Source: Streptomyces sp. CB02400 (GTDB taxonomy: Bacteria > Actinomycetota > Actinomycetes > Streptomycetales > Streptomycetaceae). From it: a DNA stretch of 64,000 nucleotides. Each line of letters begins with the position of its first letter. Within the stretch, counting starts at the first letter, position 1. The position numbers were made by a program, and so were the translations under genes. Under the pieces are notes generated by a model, which made no database searches, was not told the DNA's origin, and saw only the letters and a list, made by a program, of their open reading frames with translations. The stretch covers positions 1 to 64,000 of the forward strand of contig NZ_LIWB01000004.1 in assembly GCF_001905725.1 (NCBI RefSeq), read 5' to 3'. This document shows positions 7,312-15,613 of this stretch, in pieces.

Positions 7312-10017
7312 TTGAGTCCACGCAGGACCCATGCGTACAAGCCGCTCGGCCTGAAACGGCGGGCCTGGCTGACCGTCGGCGCCGTCGTGCTCAGTGGCGC
7401 GGGTGTCGTCACGTACGCGGTGGCCGATCCGTCGTCCGCGCCGGCCGACCCGCGGGAGGAGGCCCGCGAGCCGAGCGTCCACACGCTGGAGCTGGAGAAC
7501 CGGGGCGGGGGCCGCCGGGGTCTCGACCGGCAGGACACGGAGCGCTTCAGCGCGGTGCTGGTGACCTGGGACAACCCGGAGGCGGACGCCAAGGGCACGC
7601 CCGAGGTGCGCACCCGGGACCTGGAGACCGGCAAGTGGTCCGGCTGGCAGGAGCTGGAGGACGAGCCGAACCAGGCCGACGGCGCGGAGGGCGAGCGGGC
7701 GGCGACCCGCGGCGGCACGGCGTCGCTGTGGACCGACGACGCCGACGGCGTCGAGGTGCGCGTGGTGAACGCCGACGGCACCCAGGTGGGCGGTCAGCCG
7801 GCCGGTATGGACGTCAAGCTCCTCGACCCGGGCACGGACCCCGAGGGCGCGCCGACGGTCGCGAGCATGGAGCCGGCCGCGTTCCTGGCGGAGACCACGG
7901 CGCCGGTGACCACGGAGCCGGCGCCGACGCAGACCACCGGGACGCCGTCGGAGCCGGCCGCCACGGAGACGGCCTCCCCCACGGACACCACGTCCGCGGA
8001 GCCGACCGGCACCCCGTCGGAGACGGCGGCCACGGACACCGCGTCCCCCGAGCCGACGCCCACCGTCCCCGAGCCCCGCCCGTCGACGGTCGTGAAGCCG
8101 CCGATCATCACGCAGGCCGAGTGGGGCGCGTCCACGGACTACGACGGCACGCCGAGCTACGGCACCGACATCAAGGCCGCCGTCATCCACCACACCGGCG
8201 TCGACAGCGACAACAGCGTCTCCTGCGCCGACTCGCGGGCCCGGATGCGCTCCATCCAGCAGGAGCACTTCGCCCGCGGCTACTACGACATCGGCTACAA
8301 CTTCGTCGTCGACCGCTGCGGTCAGATCTTCGAGGGCCGCAGCGGCGGCATGGACCTGCCGGTGGTCGGCGCGCACGACATCGGCTTCAACACCGACACG
8401 CTCGGCATCTCGTACATAGGCAACTTCGAGAGCGCCCACCCGAGCCGGGCCGCGCTGGACTCGATCGCGCGGGTCGTCGCCTGGAAGTTCGGCATGTACG
8501 GCATCGACCCGACCGGCAAGGTCACGCTGACCTCCGGTTCGGCGGCCGGCGACAGCGGCAACAAGATCGACGAGGGTGAGTCGGTCACCCTGCCGCGGGT
8601 CTTCGGCCACCGGGACACCAACTACACGGCCTGCCCCGGCAAGAACCTGTACCCGAAGCTGTCCCGGATCGCCTCGCTCGCCAGGACCCCGGGCATCTCG
8701 CACGCCCTGGCCACCTCGGACCACAACCGGGACGGCCTCGCCGACCTGGTCGCCGGCACCCCGAAGGCCTCGGGCGGCGGCAGCGTGACCGTGATCCCCG
8801 GCGGGCTGAACGGCCCGGTCACCGGCGCCAAGAAGACGATCACCCAGAGCAGCGCCGGCGTCCCCGGCTCCAACGAGTCCGGTGACGGCTTCGGCACCTC
8901 CACCGCGTGGGGCGACGTCAACGGCGACGGGTACGCCGACCTCGTGATCGGCATCCCCGGCGAGGACGACACCACCGGTGACGCCGACCGCGGCGGCGTC
9001 GCGGTGATGTACGGCCCGGAGCTGGACACCGGCTTCTCGTACGGCACGACGGGTGTCACGGAGACCGGCGCCAGGTTCGGCACCACGGTCGCCGTCGGCG
9101 ACTTCGACGGTGACGGCAAGGCGGACGTGTTCGCGGCCGGCACCGGCGGGGGCGGCAACTGGAACGCCCGTCACACCGACGGCGCCACCGAGTACGGCAC
9201 GCTCACCAGCGCCACGGGCGCCGTCTCCTACCTGGACGCCGCGAGCGGCGACTTCAACCGGGACGGCTACGCGGACATCGCCCTCAACTACCGCGACACC
9301 GGCGGCACCAGCCGTGTCGTCCGCTTCGCGGGCTCCGCGTCCGGCCTGACCAAGGCGGGCGTCATCTCCGTCAAGGGCGGGCGTTCCATCGCCGTGGGCG
9401 ACTTCAACGACAACGGCTACGACGACATCGTCATCGGCCAGCCGGCGGCCGCCGAGTCCGGCGGCACCACGCCGGGCGGGCGGATCACCATGGTGCTGGG
9501 CACGTCGTCCGGGTTCACCACCACCGGCATGAGGACGATCCACCAGGACACCTCCGGCGTTCCCGGCGCCAACGAGTCCGGTGACGGGCTGGGCACCTCG
9601 GTCTCGGCCGGCGACTACAACCGCGACGGCTACGCGGACGTCCTGGCCGGCGCCCCCGGCGAGGACCTCTCCCGCAGCGGCACCCGCAGGGACGCGGGCC
9701 AGGCGATCCTGTTCCGCGGCGGCTCCTCCGGCCTCACCGGTTCCGGCGCGACCGGCGTCTCCCAGGACACCTCCGGCGTCCCCGGCTCCACGGAGTCCGG
9801 TGACCGGTTCGGTTCCGCGGTGTCCCTGACGGACCTGTCCGGCTACGGCCGCGCGGACCTGACGGTCGGGGCCGACGGCGAGGACACGTCGGACGGCGTG
9901 CTCCTGTACCTGCCGAGCAACAGCTCGGGCCTCGGCTTCGGCGACTCGTACGTCTTCGGCAAGGGCACCCTCGGCCTGGCGGCGGACGTGCGGATCGGGC
10001 AGACGCTGACGCCGTAA
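7312..10017 (+). CDS. Secreted PGRP-type N-acetylmuramoyl-L-alanine amidase with FG-GAP repeats
   Basis: This 901-residue exported protein begins at TTG with AGGGGTGG upstream. An Arg/Lys-rich start and a hydrophobic segment (WLTVGAVVLSGAGVVTYAVA) form the signal or anchor. An uncharacterised domain covers about residues 50-190. A Thr/Pro/Glu/Ala linker with repeated TPSE and AATETAS units follows. The amidase/PGRP domain lies at about 260-455, with zinc-ligand candidates in AVIHHTG (near 292) and GHRDTNYTACPG (near 432). At least six FG-GAP repeats (for example GDVNGDGYADLVIGIPGED) fill the rest and probably form a beta-propeller. It should cleave the MurNAc-L-Ala bond. A strong terminator follows. 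Confidence 0.92.
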   Translation: MSPRRTHAYKPLGLKRRAWLTVGAVVLSGAGVVTYAVADPSSAPADPREEAREPSVHTLELENRGGGRRGLDRQDTERFSAVLVTWDNPEADAKGTPEVRTRDLETGKWSGWQELEDEPNQADGAEGERAATRGGTASLWTDDADGVEVRVVNADGTQVGGQPAGMDVKLLDPGTDPEGAPTVASMEPAAFLAETTAPVTTEPAPTQTTGTPSEPAATETASPTDTTSAEPTGTPSETAATDTASPEPTPTVPEPRPSTVVKPPIITQAEWGASTDYDGTPSYGTDIKAAVIHHTGVDSDNSVSCADSRARMRSIQQEHFARGYYDIGYNFVVDRCGQIFEGRSGGMDLPVVGAHDIGFNTDTLGISYIGNFESAHPSRAALDSIARVVAWKFGMYGIDPTGKVTLTSGSAAGDSGNKIDEGESVTLPRVFGHRDTNYTACPGKNLYPKLSRIASLARTPGISHALATSDHNRDGLADLVAGTPKASGGGSVTVIPGGLNGPVTGAKKTITQSSAGVPGSNESGDGFGTSTAWGDVNGDGYADLVIGIPGEDDTTGDADRGGVAVMYGPELDTGFSYGTTGVTETGARFGTTVAVGDFDGDGKADVFAAGTGGGGNWNARHTDGATEYGTLTSATGAVSYLDAASGDFNRDGYADIALNYRDTGGTSRVVRFAGSASGLTKAGVISVKGGRSIAVGDFNDNGYDDIVIGQPAAAESGGTTPGGRITMVLGTSSGFTTTGMRTIHQDTSGVPGANESGDGLGTSVSAGDYNRDGYADVLAGAPGEDLSRSGTRRDAGQAILFRGGSSGLTGSGATGVSQDTSGVPGSTESGDRFGSAVSLTDLSGYGRADLTVGADGEDTSDGVLLYLPSNSSGLGFGDSYVFGKGTLGLAADVRIGQTLTP

Positions 10018-10035
10018 CGCCGCACCACCGCATCA

Positions 10036-10096
10036 CCGGTACGACGACGGCCGGGGCCCCGCGCGCCATGCGGGACCCCGGCCGCCGTCGTACCGG
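10036..10096. terminator. Long stem-loop terminator between convergent genes
   Basis: An inverted repeat of about 27 bp on each side surrounds a short loop, with only two mismatches. It starts CCGGTACGACG and ends CGTCGTACCGG. It sits directly between the amidase stop and the end of the convergent gene at 10109, so it can serve both strands. As is usual in Streptomyces, no T-run is obvious. Confidence 0.8.
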
Positions 10097-10108
10097 ACGG
10101 CACGGTCG

Positions 10109-10522
10109 TCAGGTCCGTGCCGTCCCGTCCGACGCGTCGCGGCACAGCAGGCGGAGGGAGCCGTCGCCCGTGTAGCAGCGGCGGGCCTCGTCGATGGGGT
10201 CCCAGAGGCGGCCGTCGGGGGTGCGGACCCAGTGGTCGCCGCCGGAGGACCACCACTCGCCGCCGGTCTGACGGGCTATCACCTCGCCGGCGTAGGCGCC
10301 GAACCCGCGCAGCACCAGTTCCACGGCGGCGAACGGGGCCGCCTCCTGGCGTATGTCCTCGATCATCCGGTCGACGCTCCACAGACTGCGCGCCGAGTAG
10401 TCGAGGCGCAGCCGTGCCCCTTCGCGCATCGCCGCCACCGCGTCCGCCGCCCAGCGGACCGGCTTGGTCGCGGCCGAGGGCCTGGTCTCCTGCTGTGTGG
10501 TCACAGTCGTCGCAGTCGTCAC
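10109..10522 (-). CDS. Conserved hypothetical protein, paralogue of the product at 6595-7026
   Basis: This product of about 137 residues shares its pattern with the gene at 6595: LDYSARSLWSVDRMI, then GFGAYAGEVIARQTGG, then VRTPDGRLWDP, and a Ser-Leu near the C-terminus. The function is not recognised. I placed the start at GTG 10522 because upstream codons run into repeat DNA with a different composition. A later ATG (MREGARLRL) would remove the Thr/Gln-rich leader. There is no good ribosome site, so the start is uncertain. The frame continues open to 10783, but that extension is probably not coding. Confidence 0.65.
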   Translation of the reverse strand: MTTATTVTTQQETRPSAATKPVRWAADAVAAMREGARLRLDYSARSLWSVDRMIEDIRQEAAPFAAVELVLRGFGAYAGEVIARQTGGEWWSSGGDHWVRTPDGRLWDPIDEARRCYTGDGSLRLLCRDASDGTART

Positions 10523-10602
10523 ATCCTGGTAAGCGCTCCGACGAACCGTTTCGTCACTGCTGTTCGGATCTTGCTCCGGATCTTGTCGGGGTCGCGGACC
10601 CA

Positions 10603-10818
10603 GGGGGTGTCGTTCGGATCCTGCCGGGGTCGCGGGGTCTGGCACCGCACCTCGCCGCGTTGTCGTCGGTCGCCAGGGCTCCGCCCTGGCGCCCTCCTCC
10701 GCCTTGCGATGCCCCCCCCACTGCCTGAAGGGCGTGGGAGGTACCCCCGCCACCGGACCCCGCTCGGCTCGACTGCAAGGCACCGCCCACTGGAGCGCCT
10801 GATCCGAACGACACCCCC
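10603..10818. repeat. Element with 18-bp perfect terminal inverted repeats (MITE-like)
   Basis: GGGGGTGTCGTTCGGATC at 10603-10620 is the exact reverse complement of 10801-10818, so 216 bases are bounded by perfect inverted repeats. The interior has a hairpin (GCCAGGGC / GCCCTGGC around 10672-10690) and a short segment near 10712-10748 related to repeats found elsewhere in the window. Just outside the left end, near 10575-10600, there is a direct partial copy of the sequence around 10613-10635. No gene is present. The right end abuts the stop codon of the next gene, so the element could act in 3' end formation. Calling it MITE-like is inference. Confidence 0.6.
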
Positions 10819-11376
10819 CTAGGTGTCCCTGCGGCTGCGGCGGGACACCGCGGCGCGCAGTACCCGGCGCCCCTCCGTCGAGACCTCGAGGGCTCCGCGC
10901 AGGCCCCCCGGGCCGTGGGCGGCGAGCAGTTCCAGGACCGTGAGCTGACGGCGCAGTTCGGCGGCGAGCAGCGGTGACAGGCCGTCGGTGCGGCCGTCAC
11001 GGCGGGCGTCGGCGAGACCGGAGTCGTCGGCGGCGCCGTCCAGCAGCCGGTGGATCCGCAGTGCGGCGACGGAGCATTCGTCGGCCCACTCCCGCAGCCC
11101 GGCGGCGGACCGCTCGGCGGGGGCGCCGGCCAGCATCCGGTGCGCGAGCGTGACGGCCTCGTCCGCGCCGCCGGCCGCCGCGTCCAGCGTGCCGCGGGCC
11201 TGCTCCAGCCGCTGCGCCCAGTCACCGGCGGGCGCGGCCTGAGCGAGGCTCGCCCACAGCGGCCGCAGCACCTCGTCGCCGCCACCCAGCAGCGGCACGC
11301 ACCGATCCAAACAAGCCAACCCGCTCACGGCCAGCCCGCGCTCGTCGGCCTGTGCGATCAGTTCCACCAGGCTCAT
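10819..11376 (-). CDS. Hypothetical alpha-helical protein
   Basis: This 185-residue, Ala/Leu/Arg-rich protein has no signal or membrane segment and looks wholly helical. I do not recognise a family. The start is well supported by GAGGAGG six bases before the ATG. Codon usage is typical of the chromosome, with strong GC3. It stops with TAG immediately next to the inverted-repeat element. It lies in the same direction as, and about 100 bases downstream of, the gene at 11482-11988, so the two may share a transcript. Confidence 0.75.
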   Translation of the reverse strand: MSLVELIAQADERGLAVSGLACLDRCVPLLGGGDEVLRPLWASLAQAAPAGDWAQRLEQARGTLDAAAGGADEAVTLAHRMLAGAPAERSAAGLREWADECSVAALRIHRLLDGAADDSGLADARRDGRTDGLSPLLAAELRRQLTVLELLAAHGPGGLRGALEVSTEGRRVLRAAVSRRSRRDT

Positions 11377-11481
11377 CCACGCCTCCTCAAGGAATGTTCG
11401 CGGGCCCCGGCGAGGCCCTCACGTGCCCCATCCCTCACGGAGCCCGCATTTCCCCTTACTGCGTGCGACGGGCCCGGAGTG

Positions 11482-11988
11482 TCACAGGGGCACCACGCCG
11501 AGCCGGTCGAGCAGGCGGAAGAAGAGGTTTTCGGCCATCGGGTCGGGGTCGGCGGTCAGCACCTCGGCCAGGTCCTCGGCGGAGGCGGTGCGCCCCGCCT
11601 CCTCGGCCCAGAAGACGGCCCGTTCGGCGGCGTCGGAGGGCTCCAGGAAGTAGTCCTCCAGCGTGAGCCCCTCCCGCTGTCCCTCCAGGTAACCGGCCAT
11701 GCGGGCCCGCGCCAGACAGGTCGTCCACGCCCCGCTCTCCGGTGACGCCGCCTCCACCACCACGCAGTCGCTGTCCATGACGTATCCGAACAGCGCGGGC
11801 GCCCCGGTCTCCCGGGCCAGATCGTTCATGTTCCCGATGTCGCCCTGGCCGCCCGGGTACTCCCACACCTGCCAGCCGTCGGGCGCCGAGGTGTGCAGGG
11901 TCATGCCCCCGGCCGCGCCGGCCAGCGTGTCCAGCTCGGCGAGCGGCCGCTCCCCGCGGCCCACGACGAAATACCCCCAGTAGCCCAT
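11482..11988 (-). CDS. Hypothetical protein
   Basis: This 168-residue protein begins MGYWGYFVVGRGERPL and has several Trp residues in its N-terminal half, with an acidic C-terminal half. No signal peptide, membrane helix or metal motif is visible. I recall similar uncharacterised Streptomyces proteins but no function. ATG 11988 is preceded by GGGGGAA at good spacing, whereas the longer open frame begins with atypical residues. It sits between the hexosaminidase and another hypothetical gene on the same strand. Confidence 0.8.
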   Translation of the reverse strand: MGYWGYFVVGRGERPLAELDTLAGAAGGMTLHTSAPDGWQVWEYPGGQGDIGNMNDLARETGAPALFGYVMDSDCVVVEAASPESGAWTTCLARARMAGYLEGQREGLTLEDYFLEPSDAAERAVFWAEEAGRTASAEDLAEVLTADPDPMAENLFFRLLDRLGVVPL

Positions 11989-12097
11989 GTGCCGGTGTTC
12001 CCCCGCTGTGTCGGTTCTCCGTCCTGTCCAGAACACCACCACAGTCGTACGGGGGTTCGCAGCTGTATGCGGCAATCCACCCCCTGACGGGGAGTCG

Positions 12098-13771
12098 TCA
12101 GTCCAGCTCGCCCGCCAGGTCCCGGAACTCCGCCCACGACAGCTCCGGCTCGTCCGGGTCCCAGAGCTTCTGGACGGTCGCCGCCAGCGGCAGCCGGATC
12201 CCGTCCGCGACCTGGTCCTGGGTCTGGGCCCCGGGGATGTCGCCCCAGACGGCGAAGGACCCGCCGAGGATCCGGTCGTCGTACCGCTCGGGGACGGCGG
12301 TGGTGCCGCGCAGCACCAGCGGCGTCCACTGCTCGTAGATCCGCTCCCCCGTCGGATAGACGAAGGTCAGGGGCTCCCCGAGCACGTAGTAGAGGAACTC
12401 GTCGTTGTAGTTGACGACCTCGCGGCCCTCGCTCAGGTACTCCGCCGGCTGCCGGGCGCCGATCTCCTTGCCGGTCCAGTAGGCGACCTGGATGTCCTCG
12501 GCCGCCTGCACCGAGCCGCCCCGGAAGAAGCCGTCGTTCCACGCGCGGGGCGTGCGGTCGTGGGCGCGGACCGTGGCCGCCCGGTCGTTGAGCCAGCCGG
12601 TGGTCAGGTCCTCCACGGTCGCGCCGGAGCCGTACTTCTCCCGCGCGGCGGCGGCGAGGCCCGGGAACGACGCCTCGGGGTCGGACACCACCAGCGCCTG
12701 GTACTCGTCGCCGCCCAGGTGCCACTGCCCGCCAGGGAAGAGCCCTGCGTACTCGTTCAGCAGGTCGTCGACGATCTCGGCGGACCCGGCCTCGGAGATG
12801 TCGATCGCGCCGCGCACCGCGCTGCCGCTCGCGTCACGCAGTTGCAGGTCCGGATGGGCGGCGATGACCGCGCCGAGGTGTCCGGGTGAGTCGATCTCGG
12901 GGACGACGGTGATGTGCCGGCTCTCCGCGAGGTCGACGATCCTCTTGACCTGCGCCTTGGTGAGGTGGTCCGCCGAGACGATCTCCGGGTGCGAGTCGGA
13001 CTCGATGCGGAAGCCCTGGTCGTCGGAGAAGTGCAGGCCGATCTCGTTGAACTTCAGATCGCCCAGCTCACGGATCCGGTCCTCGATCCAGCCGGCGTCG
13101 TAATGCTTGCGCGCGATGTCCAGCATCAGTCCGCGCCGCTGCTTGGCGGGCTCGTCGCGCACCACGCCCTCGGGGGCGGTCCCGGTGCCGCGTATCGCCT
13201 GCTTGAGCGTGCGGGTGCCGTAGAACACGCCCGGCTCACCGGGGGCGCTCACGGTCACGCTCCCGCCCCGCACGGTCATCGTGTACGACTCAGGGTTCGC
13301 GCCCCCGGCCCGGTTCAGCTCCAGCCTCAGGTCCCCGGCCCGCCGGTCGCCCTTCTCCCCCGCGTACGCCAGTCCCAGCTCGCCGGCTATCAGGCGCCCC
13401 TCGTCGGCCAGCGCGGGGTCGTCCACGACCACCCGGTGGTCCTTCGCGGGGCGCCAGCCCGGACCGCGCTCCGCGGTGTGGTCGCGTACGGCGGGTATGG
13501 TGCGCGGCGCCTCGGACAAGGGGTAGGTGCGGCTGGGGCTCGGGCTCCCGCCCGGTGTCGTCCCGGCGGCCTCGTCGGAACCGGCGGGGGTCTCGGCGGA
13601 GGACGCCGCCGTCGAGCCCGCGGGCGAGCCGTCGTCGTCCGAGGTCGCCCAGAGTCCGAGGCTCACGCCGGACGCGGCCACCAGCGCGCCCGCGGCGACG
13701 GCCGTGATCAGCACCCGTCGCCGGTGCTGCCTGGGTTGCCGGTGCTGCCCGTGCTGCCTGTGCTGACTCAC
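12098..13771 (-). CDS. Secreted beta-N-acetylhexosaminidase, GH20
   Basis: This 557-residue exported glycosidase probably releases terminal N-acetylglucosamine from chitin oligomers or cell-wall glycans. The N-terminus is His/Gln/Arg-rich and precedes a hydrophobic segment (VLITAVAAGALVAASGVSLGL), then a Ser/Ala/Thr linker. A GH20b-like domain covers about residues 90-200. The catalytic barrel starts near RRGLMLDIARKHYD. It carries the hallmark HLGGDEYQAL near residue 350, where the Asp-Glu pair is the substrate-assisted catalytic dyad. A conserved tryptophan appears in NDGFFRGG/AYWTGKE. The gene is divergent from the next one across 113 bases. Confidence 0.93.
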   Translation of the reverse strand: MSQHRQHGQHRQPRQHRRRVLITAVAAGALVAASGVSLGLWATSDDDGSPAGSTAASSAETPAGSDEAAGTTPGGSPSPSRTYPLSEAPRTIPAVRDHTAERGPGWRPAKDHRVVVDDPALADEGRLIAGELGLAYAGEKGDRRAGDLRLELNRAGGANPESYTMTVRGGSVTVSAPGEPGVFYGTRTLKQAIRGTGTAPEGVVRDEPAKQRRGLMLDIARKHYDAGWIEDRIRELGDLKFNEIGLHFSDDQGFRIESDSHPEIVSADHLTKAQVKRIVDLAESRHITVVPEIDSPGHLGAVIAAHPDLQLRDASGSAVRGAIDISEAGSAEIVDDLLNEYAGLFPGGQWHLGGDEYQALVVSDPEASFPGLAAAAREKYGSGATVEDLTTGWLNDRAATVRAHDRTPRAWNDGFFRGGSVQAAEDIQVAYWTGKEIGARQPAEYLSEGREVVNYNDEFLYYVLGEPLTFVYPTGERIYEQWTPLVLRGTTAVPERYDDRILGGSFAVWGDIPGAQTQDQVADGIRLPLAATVQKLWDPDEPELSWAEFRDLAGELD

Positions 13772-13884
13772 TCAGCCAACGTACGACCCGAACGAGTGAA
13801 GGGCATCGACGAGCCGTTCTCAAACTCTGCCGTCCGGGTGAATTCGGGGTACCGATCGGACACGTCTCGGACTCACTCGATAAC

Positions 13885-14547
13885 GTGACGTCACAACTCT
13901 CACAGCATCTTCCACCGACACACACGCGACGCCCACGAGGACCCACGCTGCCTGCGCACCGTCTCCCAGACCTCCCCGGCCGAGTCGCCATACCCGGACA
14001 GTCCCGCGGCGCGCCCGGCATCCCGCCCGCGCTGGAGCGGTTCAACACCGCTCCCGCCGAGGACGCCGAGCGCGCCCTCCTGACCTGCCTGCGCAGCCTG
14101 CGCTGGGCCCTGCGCCTCTCCGGCCACCGCCCCTACCCCGACCTGCCGTCCCTCCTGGCGGCCTCCGACGAGGCGACGTACGACCTCTCCTCCAAAGAAC
14201 TGGCGGAGGCCCTGGCCGCGGAACCCCGCCCCACCCTCCCCGACGACACCTACTCCGCCGCCCACACGGCCCTGACCGCGGCCCACACGGCGTACGAGAC
14301 CAAGTTCGGCCATGTCTTCGTCATCTGCCTGGACGACGTCCCCGAGGAGGAGACCCTGGACCGGGTCCTGGAGAACATCCGGTCACGATTGGCGAACGAT
14401 CCGGAGGACGAGCGGGTGGTGGCAGCCGAGCAACTCCGGCGCCTGGCCAGGGGGCGGTTGATCGACATCCTGGGGGCGCGGGGAACTGCGCGACCGGCCA
14501 CCGACGGGCCCGCACCCGGCAAACGCGACAAAGCCCCACCCCGGTAG
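13885..14547 (+). CDS. OHCU-decarboxylase-like protein
   Basis: This 220-residue protein contains ERFNTAPAEDAERALL near residue 50 and FGHVFVICL near 145. Both fit the family of 2-oxo-4-hydroxy-4-carboxy-5-ureidoimidazoline decarboxylase, the last step of urate oxidation to allantoin. No other urate genes are nearby, so the actual substrate is uncertain. The first ~40 residues are Pro/Arg/His-rich and the GTG at 13885 has no ribosome site, so the true start may be further in or the transcript leaderless. The C-terminal ~25 residues are also low-complexity. Confidence 0.65.
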   Translation: MTSQLSQHLPPTHTRRPRGPTLPAHRLPDLPGRVAIPGQSRGAPGIPPALERFNTAPAEDAERALLTCLRSLRWALRLSGHRPYPDLPSLLAASDEATYDLSSKELAEALAAEPRPTLPDDTYSAAHTALTAAHTAYETKFGHVFVICLDDVPEEETLDRVLENIRSRLANDPEDERVVAAEQLRRLARGRLIDILGARGTARPATDGPAPGKRDKAPPR

Positions 14548-14725
14548 CCGCCAAGGCCCGCCCCGCACCCCTTTGAGTGCAAGTTTGATCACACCGGCAG
14601 GCCCCCTGTAAGCACCACAGGCATCCGTCGCTAACATGCTGGGGGCCGGTGGACCGTACCCGGCCGGGCCCGACCGACAAGGAAAGCCGGCGCGGCCCCG
14701 AACCCCGCTCCCGGAGGAAACTTCC

Positions 14726-15106
14726 GTGCCGGCTGGAACGCTGTACCGCGGCCGGGAAGGAATGTGGTCCTGGGTGGCTCACCGAGTCACCGGCGTCCTC
14801 ATCTTCTTCTTCCTGTTCGTTCACGTGCTGGACACCGCTCTCGTGCGGGTGTCCCCCGAGGCCTACGACACCGTCGTGGCCACGTACAAGACGCCGATCG
14901 TCGCGCTGCTGGAGTACGGCCTCGTCGCCGCCATCCTGTTCCACGCGCTCAACGGCCTGCGTGTCATCGCCGTCGACTTCTGGGCCAAGGGCGCCCGCTA
15001 CCAGAAGCAGATGCTCTGGACCGTCGTCGCCATCTGGGTCGTGCTGATGCTCGGGGCGATCTACCCCGTCCTCGGCCACGCCGCTCGTGAACTGTTCGGG
15101 AGCTGA
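14726..15106 (+). CDS. sdhC: Succinate dehydrogenase cytochrome b556 subunit
   Basis: This 126-residue membrane anchor of complex II is the first gene of the sdhCDAB operon. It contains three membrane helices (VTGVLIFFFLFVHVLDTAL, IVALLEYGLVAAILFHAL, LWTVVAIWVVLMLGAIYP). The histidines in the first and second helices (FVHVLD, LFHALNG) are candidate haem ligands. GTG 14726 has a strong GGAGGAAA site six to seven bases upstream, so I chose it over an upstream in-frame ATG at 14636. The protein passes electrons from the iron-sulfur subunit to menaquinone. The upstream 178 bases contain a TAACAT -10-like hexamer at 14632. Confidence 0.95.
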   Translation: MPAGTLYRGREGMWSWVAHRVTGVLIFFFLFVHVLDTALVRVSPEAYDTVVATYKTPIVALLEYGLVAAILFHALNGLRVIAVDFWAKGARYQKQMLWTVVAIWVVLMLGAIYPVLGHAARELFGS

Positions 15107-15111
15107 CGCCC

Positions 15112-15594
15112 ATGTCCACGACTGACACCACCGCCTCGGGCATCGGCCCCGTCGAGGGCACCTCGCTCTACTCCGTCGACAACCCGGCGCCGGTCATCGA
15201 GCCCCCGCGCAAGCGGACGAAGAAGACCCCGAAGTCCACCCGGGGCAACTTCGAGCTGGCCGCCTGGCTGTTCATGCGCCTGTCCGGCGTCGTCCTGGTC
15301 GTCCTCGTCATCGGCCACCTGCTGATCCAGCTCGTGCTCGACGGCGGCGTCTCCAAGATCGGCTTCGCCTTCGTGGCCGGCCGCTGGGCCTCGCCGTTCT
15401 GGCAGGTCTGGGACCTGCTGATGCTGTGGCTGGCGATGCTGCACGGCGCCAACGGCCTGCGCACGGTCATCAACGACTACGCGGAGCGGCCGAACACCCG
15501 GCTGTGGCTCAAGGGCCTGCTCTACACCGCCACGGTGTTCACCATCCTGCTGGGCACGCTGGTGATCTTCACCTTCGACCCGAACATCCGCTAG
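15112..15594 (+). CDS. sdhD: Succinate dehydrogenase hydrophobic membrane anchor subunit
   Basis: This 160-residue second membrane anchor begins only five bases after sdhC. A soluble N-terminus of about 45 residues precedes three membrane helices ([55 protein letters not shown]). Conserved features include the Ser/Arg at the quinone side (MRLSG) and His residues in VIGHLL and MLHGANG. It forms the quinone-reducing part of complex II together with sdhC and sdhB. Confidence 0.95.
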   Translation: MSTTDTTASGIGPVEGTSLYSVDNPAPVIEPPRKRTKKTPKSTRGNFELAAWLFMRLSGVVLVVLVIGHLLIQLVLDGGVSKIGFAFVAGRWASPFWQVWDLLMLWLAMLHGANGLRTVINDYAERPNTRLWLKGLLYTATVFTILLGTLVIFTFDPNIR

Positions 15595-15613
15595 GCACGG
15601 GGCTGCGAAAATC

